Notes: generated by a model not told the origin, from the sequence alone. 64,000 bases of DNA from Flavobacterium chilense (GCF_001602525.1 NZ_LSYT01000006.1:248001-312000); one strand, 5' to 3'; positions 25,122 through 33,922 are shown, counted from the first letter of the stretch. Translations and numbers: made by a program.

Positions 25122-25430
25122 TTATGCGATAGCGTTTACCAGATCAATTAAAACTTCTTGTTTGTTGGTTTGTGTTTCACCAACTAATTGCCCGTTTACG
25201 AAAGTTGCAAATGTTGGCAGGTTGCTCACATTAGCTAATTTTCTTGATTCAGGAGAATTTTCTGCATCAACCAAAACAAAAGTGATAGCTTCATTTTCTG
25301 TTGCTAGTTTTTTGAATTTTGGTTTCATAATACGGCAATTTCCACACCATGAAGCTGAATATTGTACTACTACTTTTTCGTTTTTAGCAACTAAATCTGC
25401 TAACGTATCTTCGTTTAAGTCGATTAACAT
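25122..25430 (-). CDS. Thioredoxin-like protein with CGNC active site
   Basis: This 102-residue single thioredoxin domain has active-site Cys29 and Cys32 in SWCGNCRIMKP and the cis-Pro in NLPTFATF. The sequence between the cysteines (Gly-Asn) differs from the Gly-Pro of classical thioredoxin, so its redox potential may differ. No signal peptide is present. It is placed between the peroxiredoxin and the 85-residue protein and is a likely electron donor for the peroxiredoxin. Confidence 0.85.
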   Translation of the reverse strand: MLIDLNEDTLADLVAKNEKVVVQYSASWCGNCRIMKPKFKKLATENEAITFVLVDAENSPESRKLANVSNLPTFATFVNGQLVGETQTNKQEVLIDLVNAIA

Positions 25431-25440
25431 TTGTTTATTT

Positions 25441-25660
25441 TTTAAGGTTCAAAGTTACAAAGGCTCAAAGGGACAAAGTTTTTGGAAACTTTGTATGAAA
25501 GTATTTTGCAAAACCAGATTGTTTTGTATTTTAACCTTTGTATGTGTTTAATTGAAAGGATTTTTTTTAAGTAACAAAAGTTCAGGGGCAAAGTCTTAGA
25601 CTTTGTTTATTAGTAGCAAAAAAGCCTTTGCCACTTTGTACCTCTGAACCTTTGTACCTT
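25441..25660. repeat. Interspersed CAAAG-rich intergenic repeat
   Basis: The gap between thioredoxin and peroxiredoxin genes contains GGTTCAAAG, CTCAAAGGGACAAAG and, inverted, CCTCTGAACCTTTGTACC. The two halves (25441-25480 and 25625-25660) are roughly complementary. Similar blocks recur at 34807-34842, 44831-44872 and 45929-45960, so it is a dispersed family. Confidence 0.55.
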
Positions 25661-25668
25661 TATAAAAA

Positions 25669-26307
25669 TTAATTAGCGCTTAAGTATTCAGCAGTACTAA
25701 CTCTGTCTGCAGACATAGCTTCTTTACCAGCTTCCCAGTTTGCAGGACAAACTTCACCTTTAGTCTGGATATGAGTATAAGCGTCAACCATTCTTAGGTA
25801 TTCGTTTACGTTACGTCCTAATGGCATATCGTTTACACTTTCGTGGAAGATTTTTCCAGTTTCGTCAATAAGGTAAGTAGCTCTGTAAGTTACGTTTGAA
25901 CCTTCGATGATTACTGAATCAGTGTCTTCGCTGTAGCTTGTAGATTCGATATCAAGAATACCTAAAATGTTAGCTAAGTTACGGTTTGTATCAGCTAAAA
26001 TTGGGTAAGTAACACCTTCGATTCCACCATTGTTTTTTGGAGTATTTAACCAGGCAAAGTGAACTTCGTTTGTGTCACAAGAAGCACCAATTACGATAGT
26101 ATTTCTTTTTTCAAATTCTGGTAATGCAGCTTGAAAGGCGTGTAATTCAGTTGGACATACAAAAGTGAAATCTTTTGGGTACCAAAACAATAATACTTTT
26201 TTGTTGTTGTTTACTGCTTCTTCAAAAATGTTGATTTTTAAGTTGTCACCCATTTCTGAGATAGCATCTACTGCAATACTTGGGAATTTTTTTCCTACTA
26301 AAGACAT
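25669..26307 (-). CDS. Typical 2-Cys peroxiredoxin (AhpC/Prx1 family)
   Basis: The protein has 212 residues. Peroxidatic Cys51 lies in DFTFVCPTELHAFQ and resolving Cys187 in GEVCPANWEAGK, as in AhpC/Prx1 enzymes. It reduces hydrogen and organic peroxides in the cytoplasm. No ahpF is nearby; the thioredoxin-like gene 240 bp downstream is the likely reductant. A promoter with both elements is visible upstream. Confidence 0.9.
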   Translation of the reverse strand: MSLVGKKFPSIAVDAISEMGDNLKINIFEEAVNNNKKVLLFWYPKDFTFVCPTELHAFQAALPEFEKRNTIVIGASCDTNEVHFAWLNTPKNNGGIEGVTYPILADTNRNLANILGILDIESTSYSEDTDSVIIEGSNVTYRATYLIDETGKIFHESVNDMPLGRNVNEYLRMVDAYTHIQTKGEVCPANWEAGKEAMSADRVSTAEYLSAN

Positions 26308-26342
26308 ATTTTTCGTTTTACGTTAAAAATTTATTTCTGGTG

Positions 26343-26374
26343 CAAAAGTAGGACATAAGTACAGGTTCTTACAA
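26343..26374 (-). promoter_or_regulatory. Promoter of the peroxiredoxin gene
   Basis: On the minus strand TTG (26374-26372), a 21-bp spacer and TACTTTTG (26350-26343) match the Bacteroidota promoter. The ATG at 26307 lies 36 bp downstream. Confidence 0.6.
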
Positions 26375-26432
26375 TAAGATGTGATTATAAAAATTTATAA
26401 GTTGATAAATTTTGATTATTTAATGTTTTAAC

Positions 26433-28046
26433 TTATTGAATTTCAATGTTTACGGGTAAAATGCCTTTTGAACTATTTTTTTCTAAAAATTGAATTCCCG
26501 CAGTTTTTTGAAATTCTTCAAAATCCTGATATGCCTGAATCAATCCTGAAGCCTTTTTAAGATTTGGGATTACAGGTAAAACATACGGATTTCCGAAAAC
26601 GTAAACAATGCATTTTTTGGTTTGAAGCAAATCAGAAAGCAATTCTAAAACTTCATTACCAATTTCGAAATTATTCATTGGTTTTGCTTTTGGAACAAAT
26701 AATGAAATCAAAATTGTTTCGAAATTTTCTAATTCTTTTTGGATTGCTGTAATATCTGAAACCTCAGGGTTCTCAAAAGCAAATTCTGGTGATTCTAATT
26801 TTGAGCTTAAAGTTTTAAAGAAAGTGTTTTCGGTATTTTTATATAAACTTAGTTTGGCAAGTTTGTTTTTTTTCTGCGCTTCAAAAGCCAACTCTGAATT
26901 TGAATTATCAATAATAGTTGTAATTGCATTTTGAGCGATTTCAAGATTTAGTTCTGATGTTTTTTCGAAATCTAATTCGCCTGAAGCCGCAGTGTTTCCA
27001 GAAAGGATTCCAACTTTTTCTTTGGCTTTCATGATTCGGCTATAACTTTCGAATATACGGTCTGGTGATGCATTTTTAAAAATGGCTTCAATTCCTTCGG
27101 GAACATTTTCGGCAAAGCATAAAACATCGTTTCCGGCATTGAAAGCTTCCCATTCCAGTTGGCCTTTTGTTTCATACAATTTAGAAACGCTGTGCATGTT
27201 TAAGGCATCAGAAATTACTAAGCCATCGTAACCTAATTTATCACGCAAAAGATCCTGAATAACTGCTTTTGATAAGGTTGCAGAAGTATCTTTCCCATCG
27301 TTTAAACTTGGCACGGCCAAATGTCCAATCATGATCGAATCGACATTGTTTTCAATTCCTTTGATAAACGGATACAATTCGTTCTCCATTAATTCTTCCA
27401 GCGTTTCGTTTAAAACCGGTAATCCTAAATGCGAATCGACATTAGTATTTCCGTGTCCGGGAAAGTGTTTCAGGCAGCCTAAAACGCCAACTTCTGACAT
27501 TCCCTTTAGATATTCAATAGAAAAATCGGCAACTTTTTCTTTATTTTCACCAAAAGAACGATACCCAATTACAGGATTATTCGGGTTGTTGTTGATGTCT
27601 GCCAAAGGCGATAAATTATACTGAATTCCGGCAGCTTTAAGATCTAAACCAATTTGTTTTCCTACCTCGTAAACCAGATTGGATTTGTTTTCCGGTAAAG
27701 CGCCAAGTGTAATGGCGTATGGATATTGCGGTGTTTTTTCGATGCGCATTGCCAAACCCCATTCGGCATCAATACTAATTAAAAGTGGGGTAGAAGCTGC
27801 TTTCTGATAACGAACAATTAATGCTTTAATTTTTTCGTAGCTGTCATCATTAAAAACAACTTTTTTCTTGCTTTCGTAATTGGTTGCAGCGCTGGCACGA
27901 CTATGAAAAAAGGTCAGTCCGCCAATATTGTGTTCTTTGATTAAACGTTCAGTTTCCTGAATATTTTCTTCGGTATCGTTAATAAAAACGGCAGGGAAAA
28001 AGAATTGTCCTATTCTTTGGCGTAATGCTTCGGCAGTAATTTTCAT
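26433..28046 (-). CDS. GH3 beta-N-acetylhexosaminidase (NagZ-like)
   Basis: This 537-residue protein has a GH3 barrel (about 1-350) with the NagZ-type acid/base loop KHFPGHGNTNVDSH (about 190-203) and nucleophile Asp in VISDALNMHS (about 278). A C-terminal region (about 370-537) looks like the GH3 alpha/beta sandwich domain, so it is longer than E. coli NagZ (341 residues). No signal peptide was seen, so it should act in the cytoplasm on GlcNAc-anhydroMurNAc peptides. The AmpG-like transporter and a GHL10 hydrolase lie upstream on the same strand, which supports a role in wall recycling. Confidence 0.85.
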   Translation of the reverse strand: MKITAEALRQRIGQFFFPAVFINDTEENIQETERLIKEHNIGGLTFFHSRASAATNYESKKKVVFNDDSYEKIKALIVRYQKAASTPLLISIDAEWGLAMRIEKTPQYPYAITLGALPENKSNLVYEVGKQIGLDLKAAGIQYNLSPLADINNNPNNPVIGYRSFGENKEKVADFSIEYLKGMSEVGVLGCLKHFPGHGNTNVDSHLGLPVLNETLEELMENELYPFIKGIENNVDSIMIGHLAVPSLNDGKDTSATLSKAVIQDLLRDKLGYDGLVISDALNMHSVSKLYETKGQLEWEAFNAGNDVLCFAENVPEGIEAIFKNASPDRIFESYSRIMKAKEKVGILSGNTAASGELDFEKTSELNLEIAQNAITTIIDNSNSELAFEAQKKNKLAKLSLYKNTENTFFKTLSSKLESPEFAFENPEVSDITAIQKELENFETILISLFVPKAKPMNNFEIGNEVLELLSDLLQTKKCIVYVFGNPYVLPVIPNLKKASGLIQAYQDFEEFQKTAGIQFLEKNSSKGILPVNIEIQ

Positions 28047-28048
28047 TA

Positions 28049-28498
28049 TTATAAAGTCTTTTTCATACAGACACTATTATCCATTTTTTCGTAAGGCGGA
28101 TAATTTGGAATGATGGTGTAATTTAATTTTTGGTATAAGTTGATGGCTTCCGGCTGATTTTTACCGGTTTCTAAAATGGTATAAGTATAACCTACTTCTT
28201 TTGCCCAGATTTCTAATGCTGCTAAAACAGCAGAGGCAATTCCTCTTTTTCTGTAATCAGGATGAACGTACATTCTTTTGATTTCGGTCTTGTCGCTTTC
28301 TTTTTCGCGGAAAGCACCACAACCAACAGGAATGTCATTTTCGTAATAAACAATAGTATGTTTTATTTTATCGGTTTTATTGAACTGATTGTAAAAAGCG
28401 TGATCGTCTCCATCTCTAATCGCTAAATCTTTATCTAATAAAGCAACCAGATTTATAAAATCGATATCGTCTGAATTGGTTCGTTTTATTGTAATCAT
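28049..28498 (-). CDS. GNAT family N-acetyltransferase
   Basis: The protein has 149 residues. The acetyl-CoA loop VHPDYRKRGIASAVL (about 77-91) and the following helix LEIWAKEVGYTYTILETG are typical of GNAT enzymes. Its stop overlaps no gene and lies 3 bp before the hexosaminidase start, so the two are probably cotranscribed. The substrate is unknown; an amino sugar or small amine is possible. Confidence 0.8.
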   Translation of the reverse strand: MITIKRTNSDDIDFINLVALLDKDLAIRDGDDHAFYNQFNKTDKIKHTIVYYENDIPVGCGAFREKESDKTEIKRMYVHPDYRKRGIASAVLAALEIWAKEVGYTYTILETGKNQPEAINLYQKLNYTIIPNYPPYEKMDNSVCMKKTL

Positions 28499-28519
28499 AT
28501 GTCAGTTTATGTTTTTTAC

Positions 28520-29404
28520 TTAAGGAACATTTCCTGTAAACCAATCAAAACCTTCAATTTTTGTATATTCGGCAGGGATTGAATTTAGTTTTTTTATGTC
28601 TTTTATATTTTTGCTGTATGCTTTGTTTTTTGAAACAATTATTTTTCCGGTTTTTTTACCTTCTTTATTGGTATCATAATAAACGTATTCTAAAGTATCA
28701 ACTGTCTCACCATTCCACTTATATTTATAGATTTCAGTTGCTCCAGGATGACCATATTGAATTCCTCTAATTATTTTCTCTTTAGGAGAAAAACTCGGAT
28801 TAATAAATTCAAAACCTTTTGAGAATTCTTTTTTATCTTTTCTGAGCAAGTAAATGTCGCTAAATGCTTTTAAGCAGCATCCGGTTGCACCATACCAGTT
28901 TACAACAAAATCTTTTAAGCCATCTCCATTAATGTCTCTGATGGTGTCATTCGTATAAGTTAAAGCCCATTGCTGATGAGAGAGGACTTTTTTGAATGTA
29001 TTTCCATCTTTCGAATAAATATCGATATATAGATCATCAGGTCCTAACCTTCGGATAATAAGATGGGAATTATTTTTTGAAAAATAGTGATCTATATTTA
29101 TTTCAACCTGAATATCATATTCGTCATCAGGTCTGACTTTATATTTCTTTTCAAATTTGGTTTGGTTAATTTCCAGAGTGGCAATTCTCAAAGCATTAGA
29201 TAAAACGGTATCCAATTTTAAGCTATCTATTTTTTCCTGTTTGTCAATTTCAGCTCTTTTCTCTAAACGTTTTTTTTCACTTTCCTCAAATGTTTTTGTA
29301 ACAGGTTGTTTTTTATCCGGCAGTTTATTTTTCTTTTCATTAGTCTGTCCACAAGATAATAGTAACATCATAATGAATGTTGTTATGTAAACCTTTGCTT
29401 TCAT
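28520..29404 (-). CDS. Lipoprotein with FG-GAP-like motif
   Basis: This 294-residue protein has a lipoprotein signal (MMLLLSCGQ, lipid-modified Cys at about 18). A charged Lys/Glu-rich linker (about 22-65) follows. The body contains DTIRDINGDGLKDFVVNWYG (about 160), the calcium-binding pattern DxNxDGxxD of FG-GAP/VCBS repeats, and a CC pair shortly after. It is likely surface or periplasmic, anchored in the outer membrane. No function is recognised. Confidence 0.65.
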   Translation of the reverse strand: MKAKVYITTFIMMLLLSCGQTNEKKNKLPDKKQPVTKTFEESEKKRLEKRAEIDKQEKIDSLKLDTVLSNALRIATLEINQTKFEKKYKVRPDDEYDIQVEINIDHYFSKNNSHLIIRRLGPDDLYIDIYSKDGNTFKKVLSHQQWALTYTNDTIRDINGDGLKDFVVNWYGATGCCLKAFSDIYLLRKDKKEFSKGFEFINPSFSPKEKIIRGIQYGHPGATEIYKYKWNGETVDTLEYVYYDTNKEGKKTGKIIVSKNKAYSKNIKDIKKLNSIPAEYTKIEGFDWFTGNVP

Positions 29405-29434
29405 CCTTTTGCCAGAGATTTTGAGATTGGTGTT

Positions 29435-29776
29435 TTATTTTAATTTTGCTTTCTTTTGTTTGGCTAATTGTTTTTTGGTTTCAATTGCTTTTTCTAATCT
29501 ATTTTTAAAACGAAAAAGCTTTGGTAAGCCTTCGAGTCGGTCTTCGAGGGTTATTTCTTCATAAACAATAATGGCTTTTTCTAAAACCCTAATCTCATTA
29601 TCGAGGTCGGTTTGGTTTTTGTAGATGGTTGCCAATCGGTCATAAGGATGATTTCCTTTAAAACCTTCACTAATATTTTCTTCGTATAACGCAATTGCTT
29701 TTTCAATTTCTCCTGCTTTTTCCAATTCAATTGCTTTCAGGTTTCGTTCAACCTGGATGTTTTCATTGATTTCCAT
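29435..29776 (-). CDS. Small tetratricopeptide-type protein
   Basis: This 113-residue protein is helical and Lys/Glu-rich. The segment AIELEKAGEIEKAIALYEEN and the following GNHPYDRLATIYKNQTDLDN are TPR-like helix pairs. The C-terminus is strongly basic (QLAKQKKAKLK). No signal or membrane segment is present. It probably mediates protein contacts; the partner is unknown. Confidence 0.6.
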   Translation of the reverse strand: MEINENIQVERNLKAIELEKAGEIEKAIALYEENISEGFKGNHPYDRLATIYKNQTDLDNEIRVLEKAIIVYEEITLEDRLEGLPKLFRFKNRLEKAIETKKQLAKQKKAKLK

Positions 29777-29797
29777 GGGCGTTATATTATATAGCTG

Positions 29798-31117
29798 TTA
29801 TTCTGTTTTTTTACCAAAATCTTTTGGGAAATCTAAAAATCTGGAAAGCACCAAACCTGGAATTGTTGCCAGTAATACCCAAATAAAGAAATTTTCGTAG
29901 CCTAAATATTTTTGTATAAAACCACTTAACATTCCCGGCAACATCATTCCTAATGCCATAAAACCTGTTGCAAGTGCATAATGTGCTGTTTTTGATTCTC
30001 CTTCGGCAACATGTATTAAATACATCATGAAACCTGTAAAGCCAAAGCCATACCCAAATTGTTCCAGAATTACAGTAATACAGGTATAAAGGTTAAGAGG
30101 TGAATTGATTTCGAAAAAATACAGGTTTAAATGCAGGTGAAAAATTTCCTGAGGCTGAAAATGGGCTAACCCAATAAAACCAAGAATAGGAAGATGCATG
30201 GCCAGAAACATAGGAAGCATCCATTTGGTAAGACCATGTTTGGAGATGGCAATACCACCTAAAATACCACCAATTGTTAAGGCAAAAATTCCTAAAGTTC
30301 CATAGATTATTCCAACGGCTTCAGTATCTAATCCCATTCCGCCCAGTTCTTTCCCGTCGAGTAAAAACGGACTTAACATTTTTAGTAATTGAGATTCACC
30401 AAGTCTGAAAACAAGGATAAAAGCTAAAATTAATCCGATTTGTTTTTTTTGGAAGAAACTGATGAATATAGTTCCAAAACTTTGATGATTGGCTTTATCT
30501 GTACTTTCGGATGCATTTATTTCGTTTTTTGGAGTAAAGATGAAATTGTAAACGGTAATAAATGTCATCAGTAAACCAACAAAAATCATGGTATACGACC
30601 AGGCTTTTGTATTGTCTCCGTATTTATGTTCAAGATAACCGGCAAACAAAACAATTAAACCATTTCCGGCAAGCATCGAAAGTCTGTAAAAAGTACTACG
30701 AATTCCCAAGAAGAAAGATTGTTGCTCTTTTGGTAAAACCAATAAATAAAATCCATCGCTGGCAATATCATTTGATGCCGAAGCAAAAGCAGCAACCCAA
30801 AAAATAGCCAGTGTCATCATGAAAAAGCCATTTGCAGGGATCGTAAATCCTACTAACAAAAAGGCAATCGAAATAAGCAATTGCATCGATAAAAACCATT
30901 TTCTTTTGGTTCCTGTAAGTTCAATAAACGGACTCCAAAGCGGTTTTATGACCCAAGGCAAGTATAATAAACTGGTATAAACGCCAATATCTTCGTTTGA
31001 AATTCCCAGATTTTTGTACATAATTACAGAAACTGAGATGATTACGGCATAAGGCAAACCGGATGCAAAATTAAGAAGCGGAATCCAAAACCAGGGTTTA
31101 TTATTATCTGTTTTCAT
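29798..31117 (-). CDS. AmpG-like MFS transporter
   Basis: This 439-residue major facilitator has about 12 membrane helices. The N-terminal FASGLPYAVI and YLPWVIKPLWSPFIE segments are the AmpG signature region. AmpG imports GlcNAc-anhydroMurNAc peptides released from the cell wall. The GH3 hexosaminidase downstream and the GHL10 hydrolase upstream (14-bp overlap of coding regions) support peptidoglycan recycling. The exact substrate is inferred. Confidence 0.75.
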   Translation of the reverse strand: MKTDNNKPWFWIPLLNFASGLPYAVIISVSVIMYKNLGISNEDIGVYTSLLYLPWVIKPLWSPFIELTGTKRKWFLSMQLLISIAFLLVGFTIPANGFFMMTLAIFWVAAFASASNDIASDGFYLLVLPKEQQSFFLGIRSTFYRLSMLAGNGLIVLFAGYLEHKYGDNTKAWSYTMIFVGLLMTFITVYNFIFTPKNEINASESTDKANHQSFGTIFISFFQKKQIGLILAFILVFRLGESQLLKMLSPFLLDGKELGGMGLDTEAVGIIYGTLGIFALTIGGILGGIAISKHGLTKWMLPMFLAMHLPILGFIGLAHFQPQEIFHLHLNLYFFEINSPLNLYTCITVILEQFGYGFGFTGFMMYLIHVAEGESKTAHYALATGFMALGMMLPGMLSGFIQKYLGYENFFIWVLLATIPGLVLSRFLDFPKDFGKKTE

Positions 31118-32675
31118 TAGGCTGTGCAGGTGAATAGATTTTAAATGTCTTTTTTAAGTCGATAGCAGTTGGGGTACTTTCGTTTGCAAAATAATCAATA
31201 AATGTTACAGCACAAGCTTTATACTGATTCATTTTTTCGACAGGAATTGAAAATAAAAATGTTCCTTCGTTTTCGCAAACGGTAATCTTATCTATAATTT
31301 TGGTTGCATCGTTAATGTCTATTTTCGAAGTACTTTCTCCGCCATAAACTACCATATAACGTACTTTTGTATTCAACGGCGCTTTTATGTTAAATGCATA
31401 ATGAATACTGTCTTTTTGATATTCATTGACAACCGGAATATCGATAACAATATGTTTTAAATTAGGTACCGGAGCAGGAAGCGCAGGATATTTATATTGG
31501 TTTTCTTCTAAAAGACGTACCACATCAAAGTTTTTGTTCATGAACCATTTAGAACTAAAATAAGCACTTCCGCTTACTTTTTTAAAGCTTCTGGCAAAAT
31601 CAACCTGAGTTGGAATTTCGGTAGCAAAGTTCCAGCTTTTGTCATTATCGCCTCTAATTTTATACGAAGCATGTCCTATATAAAGAGCGGTATTGTTAGA
31701 ATTTTCAGACCACCATTTTACTAATTTTGAGTAAGAAGCTCTCGGGTTGTTCATACTCCAATACAATTGAGGCAAAATATAATCGATCCATTTTTGATCC
31801 ATCCATAAAAGAGGATCAGCATACAAATCGTCATAATTAGATGTTGATTGCGTCTCAGAACCTTTAGGATCCATAGATTTATTACGCCAAACACCAAACG
31901 GACTGATTCCGAATTGTACCCAAGGTTTGCTGGCTTTTATAGTTGTTGAAATGGTATGCACAAAATTGCTCACATTGGCACGACGCCAATCCGAAAGGCT
32001 TAAACCTGAACCGTATTTTTTATACGATGCGGAGTCATTAAATACTTTTCCTGAAACAGTATAGGGATAAAAATAATCATCAAAATGTATCGCATCGATA
32101 TCGTATTTGTCTACAACTTCTTTTACGACTTTGGTCAAATGTTCCTGAACTTCAGGCAACGCAGGATCATAATAGATTTTTCCGCCGTATTCGATCATCC
32201 ATTCCGGATGCTTAAAAATGTCATGATTTGGACTCAACTGTTGTTTGTTTAAATCGAAAGTTGCACGATACGGATTTAGCCATGCATGAAATTCAAAACC
32301 TCTTTTGTGTGCTTCGTCAATCATCCATGCCAATGCATCGTAATACGGATTAGGCGCCTGACCTTCTTTTCCGGTTAAAAAGCGGGACCAGGGCGCAAAT
32401 TCAGATGGATAAAAGGCGTCACCCACACTTCGAATCTGAACAATTACGGCATTGTAGTTTAGTTTTTTATAGGCATCTAAAATCTCCAGATAATCTGCTT
32501 TTTCTTTTTCAACGCCGTCTATAGCCGTTTTTGGCCAGTCGATGTTGACCACAGTAGCAATCCATACCCCTCTGAATTCGTTTTTAGGGTATACGGTTTT
32601 TTCCTGCGCATTGGAATTCCATCCAAAGAAAAATAAATATAGAATAGAGAAAAGTAGTTGCTGATTTTTATGCAT
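31104..32675 (-). CDS. Secreted GHL10-family glycoside hydrolase (DUF187/YngK-like)
   Basis: This 523-residue protein has a signal peptide ending near WNSNAQ. The barrel (about 30-350) carries EFRGVWIATVVNIDWP, FEFHAWLNPYR (about 135) and DIDAIHFDDYFYPY (about 195), the conserved acidic/aromatic blocks of the GHL10 family. A C-terminal Ig-like region follows (about 400-515). Family members act on wall glycans; E. coli DigH cleaves denuded peptidoglycan. It overlaps the AmpG-like gene, so wall digestion and uptake would be linked. It should work in the periplasm or outer membrane. Confidence 0.8.
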   Translation of the reverse strand: MHKNQQLLFSILYLFFFGWNSNAQEKTVYPKNEFRGVWIATVVNIDWPKTAIDGVEKEKADYLEILDAYKKLNYNAVIVQIRSVGDAFYPSEFAPWSRFLTGKEGQAPNPYYDALAWMIDEAHKRGFEFHAWLNPYRATFDLNKQQLSPNHDIFKHPEWMIEYGGKIYYDPALPEVQEHLTKVVKEVVDKYDIDAIHFDDYFYPYTVSGKVFNDSASYKKYGSGLSLSDWRRANVSNFVHTISTTIKASKPWVQFGISPFGVWRNKSMDPKGSETQSTSNYDDLYADPLLWMDQKWIDYILPQLYWSMNNPRASYSKLVKWWSENSNNTALYIGHASYKIRGDNDKSWNFATEIPTQVDFARSFKKVSGSAYFSSKWFMNKNFDVVRLLEENQYKYPALPAPVPNLKHIVIDIPVVNEYQKDSIHYAFNIKAPLNTKVRYMVVYGGESTSKIDINDATKIIDKITVCENEGTFLFSIPVEKMNQYKACAVTFIDYFANESTPTAIDLKKTFKIYSPAQPNENR

Positions 32676-33025
32676 TTCAATCTTTTTTAACAGAAACCAA
32701 AAATAGTTTTTTTAGCGGACTATAGTAAATAATTCAGAAATTATAATTTGAACGTTAATTTATAGTGATTTTGTATGATTAGAGGGAGTTTTTTTATTAG
32801 GTTTTGTGGATAGAAGCATGTGGTTAAAAGAGAAATAAGTCAAGTTGAGGGTTTTTTTGTGTTATTATATTTTGAGTAATAAAAAGGAATAGAGTAGTAG
32901 CGTATGAAATTTATAAACCAAAATTTAAAACATGTAAAATTTTAGTTGCTGATATTCCATGTTTGCTGATATATTGTAAATCAATTCTATATTTGCCTAA
33001 GGAATACTGTTAATTAAGATAAAAC
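32676..33025. other. Divergent intergenic region
   Basis: This 350-bp AT-rich gap lies between two divergent genes. A complete promoter for the rightward gene is seen at 32962-32995. No clear element for the leftward hydrolase, and no repeat or RNA, was recognised. Confidence 0.4.
32962..32995 (+). promoter_or_regulatory. Promoter of the small membrane protein gene
   Basis: TTTG (32962-32965), a 22-bp spacer and TATATTTG (32988-32995) match the Bacteroidota -33/-7 consensus. The ATG at 33026 follows 30 bp downstream. Confidence 0.65.
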
Positions 33026-33337
33026 ATGAAATCAACTTTAGCTTATCTGTCGCATTTTTTATATTGGGTTTGGTTTGTGTTTTATCTTTTTTACACTATT
33101 GAAGAAATTACAAAACTTAAAAGGATATTTGTAGGTGAAGGAAGATTTTTTATGGTCGTTTCAACGTTTCTTTTGTTTTTTGCAGGGTTAATTTTGTTTT
33201 TGTTTACCATTACTTATAAGATTCCAAATACTCTAAATAAATATTTTCAATCTGCTGCGCTTATTGTTGCTGCTATGTTGCTGATTTTTTTCTTTATTAC
33301 TTTGAAAGGAAATAGTGCGTTAATTGTGCATTACTAA
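33026..33337 (+). CDS. Small membrane protein
   Basis: The protein has 103 residues with three predicted membrane helices (about 5-25, 40-62, 75-95) separated by short polar loops (EEITKLKRIFVGEG, KIPNTLNKYF). No family is recognised. A good promoter upstream makes real expression likely. No neighbour shares its strand closely, so context gives no function. Confidence 0.6.
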   Translation: MKSTLAYLSHFLYWVWFVFYLFYTIEEITKLKRIFVGEGRFFMVVSTFLLFFAGLILFLFTITYKIPNTLNKYFQSAALIVAAMLLIFFFITLKGNSALIVHY

Positions 33338-33516
33338 ATTTTGATGAAATCTGCCTTAGAATGGAAGAGTTAAATGGTATTCCCGCCAGAACTTTGACTG
33401 ACTTAAAAGATAAACTCTGGTACTTGAAATAAGATAATTATAATTCCTTTATTCATATTTTCTGTTCATAAGCAAGATACACGCGTTGATATACAGATCA
33501 TAATAAATTAATTGAA

Positions 33517-33548
33517 CAAAAAACCTCGATTTTGATCGAGGTTTTTTT
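33517..33548 (-). terminator. Terminator after the 77-residue gene
   Basis: CCTCGAT and ATCGAGG enclose a TTTG-type loop with A and T runs outside. It lies about 20 bp past the stop at 33567 on the minus strand and closes the short RNA/small-protein unit. Confidence 0.8.
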
Positions 33549-33566
33549 GTAAAAAAATATTAGAAA

Positions 33567-33800
33567 TTACTCCACAACCAAATAAGGACATAAAATCTCA
33601 GCTAATTCATTTAGCCAGTAAAAGCTGTTTTCTAAGTTGGTGATTTCGTTTTTAAGAGTTTCGTGTTCCCGCATAATTCCTAAAGCGAGGATAAAGTTGA
33701 TATGCCTTATGGCTTTTGCCATACGTTCTGGCTCAATGGTTTGATTGAAAAAAGTCATTAGCCGAATTTCGGCTTCTTTTGAAAGGGTGTTTGTACTCAT
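33567..33800 (-). CDS. 77-residue protein behind a structured leader
   Basis: This acidic, mostly helical protein begins MSTNTLSKEAEIRLMTFFNQ and contains MAKAIRHINFILALGIMREH and a Leu/Glu-rich C-terminal half (ENSFYWLNELAEILCPYLVVE). No signal or clear membrane helix. No family was recognised. Upstream lie a -7 box, a three-way-junction RNA candidate and a 22-codon leader frame; a terminator follows. The start codon is preceded by a 13-bp sequence that also precedes the leader ATG. It could be a regulator, a small toxin or antitoxin, or a product of a leader-controlled gene; none is shown. Confidence 0.6.
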   Translation of the reverse strand: MSTNTLSKEAEIRLMTFFNQTIEPERMAKAIRHINFILALGIMREHETLKNEITNLENSFYWLNELAEILCPYLVVE

Positions 33801-33825
33801 AACTTAACGTTTAGGAAATATAAAA

Positions 33826-33900
33826 CCCGTGTAGCTAAAGGTGTCCTACGCCGTTAAGAGCGTTGCGGTTGTTTCCAATACCGCCACCATACCACACGGG
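33826..33900 (-). ncRNA. Candidate structured RNA, three-way junction
   Basis: Read on the minus strand, CCCGTGT pairs with ACACGGG (7 bp, outer stem). Inside, GGTG pairs with CACC. Two hairpins branch off: GCGG-TA-TTG-GAAA-CAA-CCGC with a GAAA tetraloop, and ACGC with GCGT around an 8-base loop. The arms are all within 75 nt and GC-rich in an AT-rich gap. The region lies in the 5' part of the 77-residue gene transcript. I do not recognise it as a known riboswitch. Confidence 0.6.
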
Positions 33901-33922
33901 CAAAAGTTTTTTCTGAGTTCAT
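33854..33922 (-). CDS. Possible 22-codon leader peptide, Trp-rich
   Basis: The frame reads MNSEKTFARVV then WWRYWKQPQRS and stops inside the structured RNA. Three of 22 residues are Trp and five are basic. Its ATG is preceded by the same 13-bp sequence as the 77-residue gene. Translating ribosomes would disrupt the RNA fold, as in attenuation. It may also be chance. Confidence 0.35.
   Translation of the reverse strand: MNSEKTFARVVWWRYWKQPQRS

Noticed and set aside
33826..33900. Retron msr-msd RNA or a hammerhead-type ribozyme
   Set aside because: No reverse transcriptase is adjacent and the hammerhead core sequence is not present.
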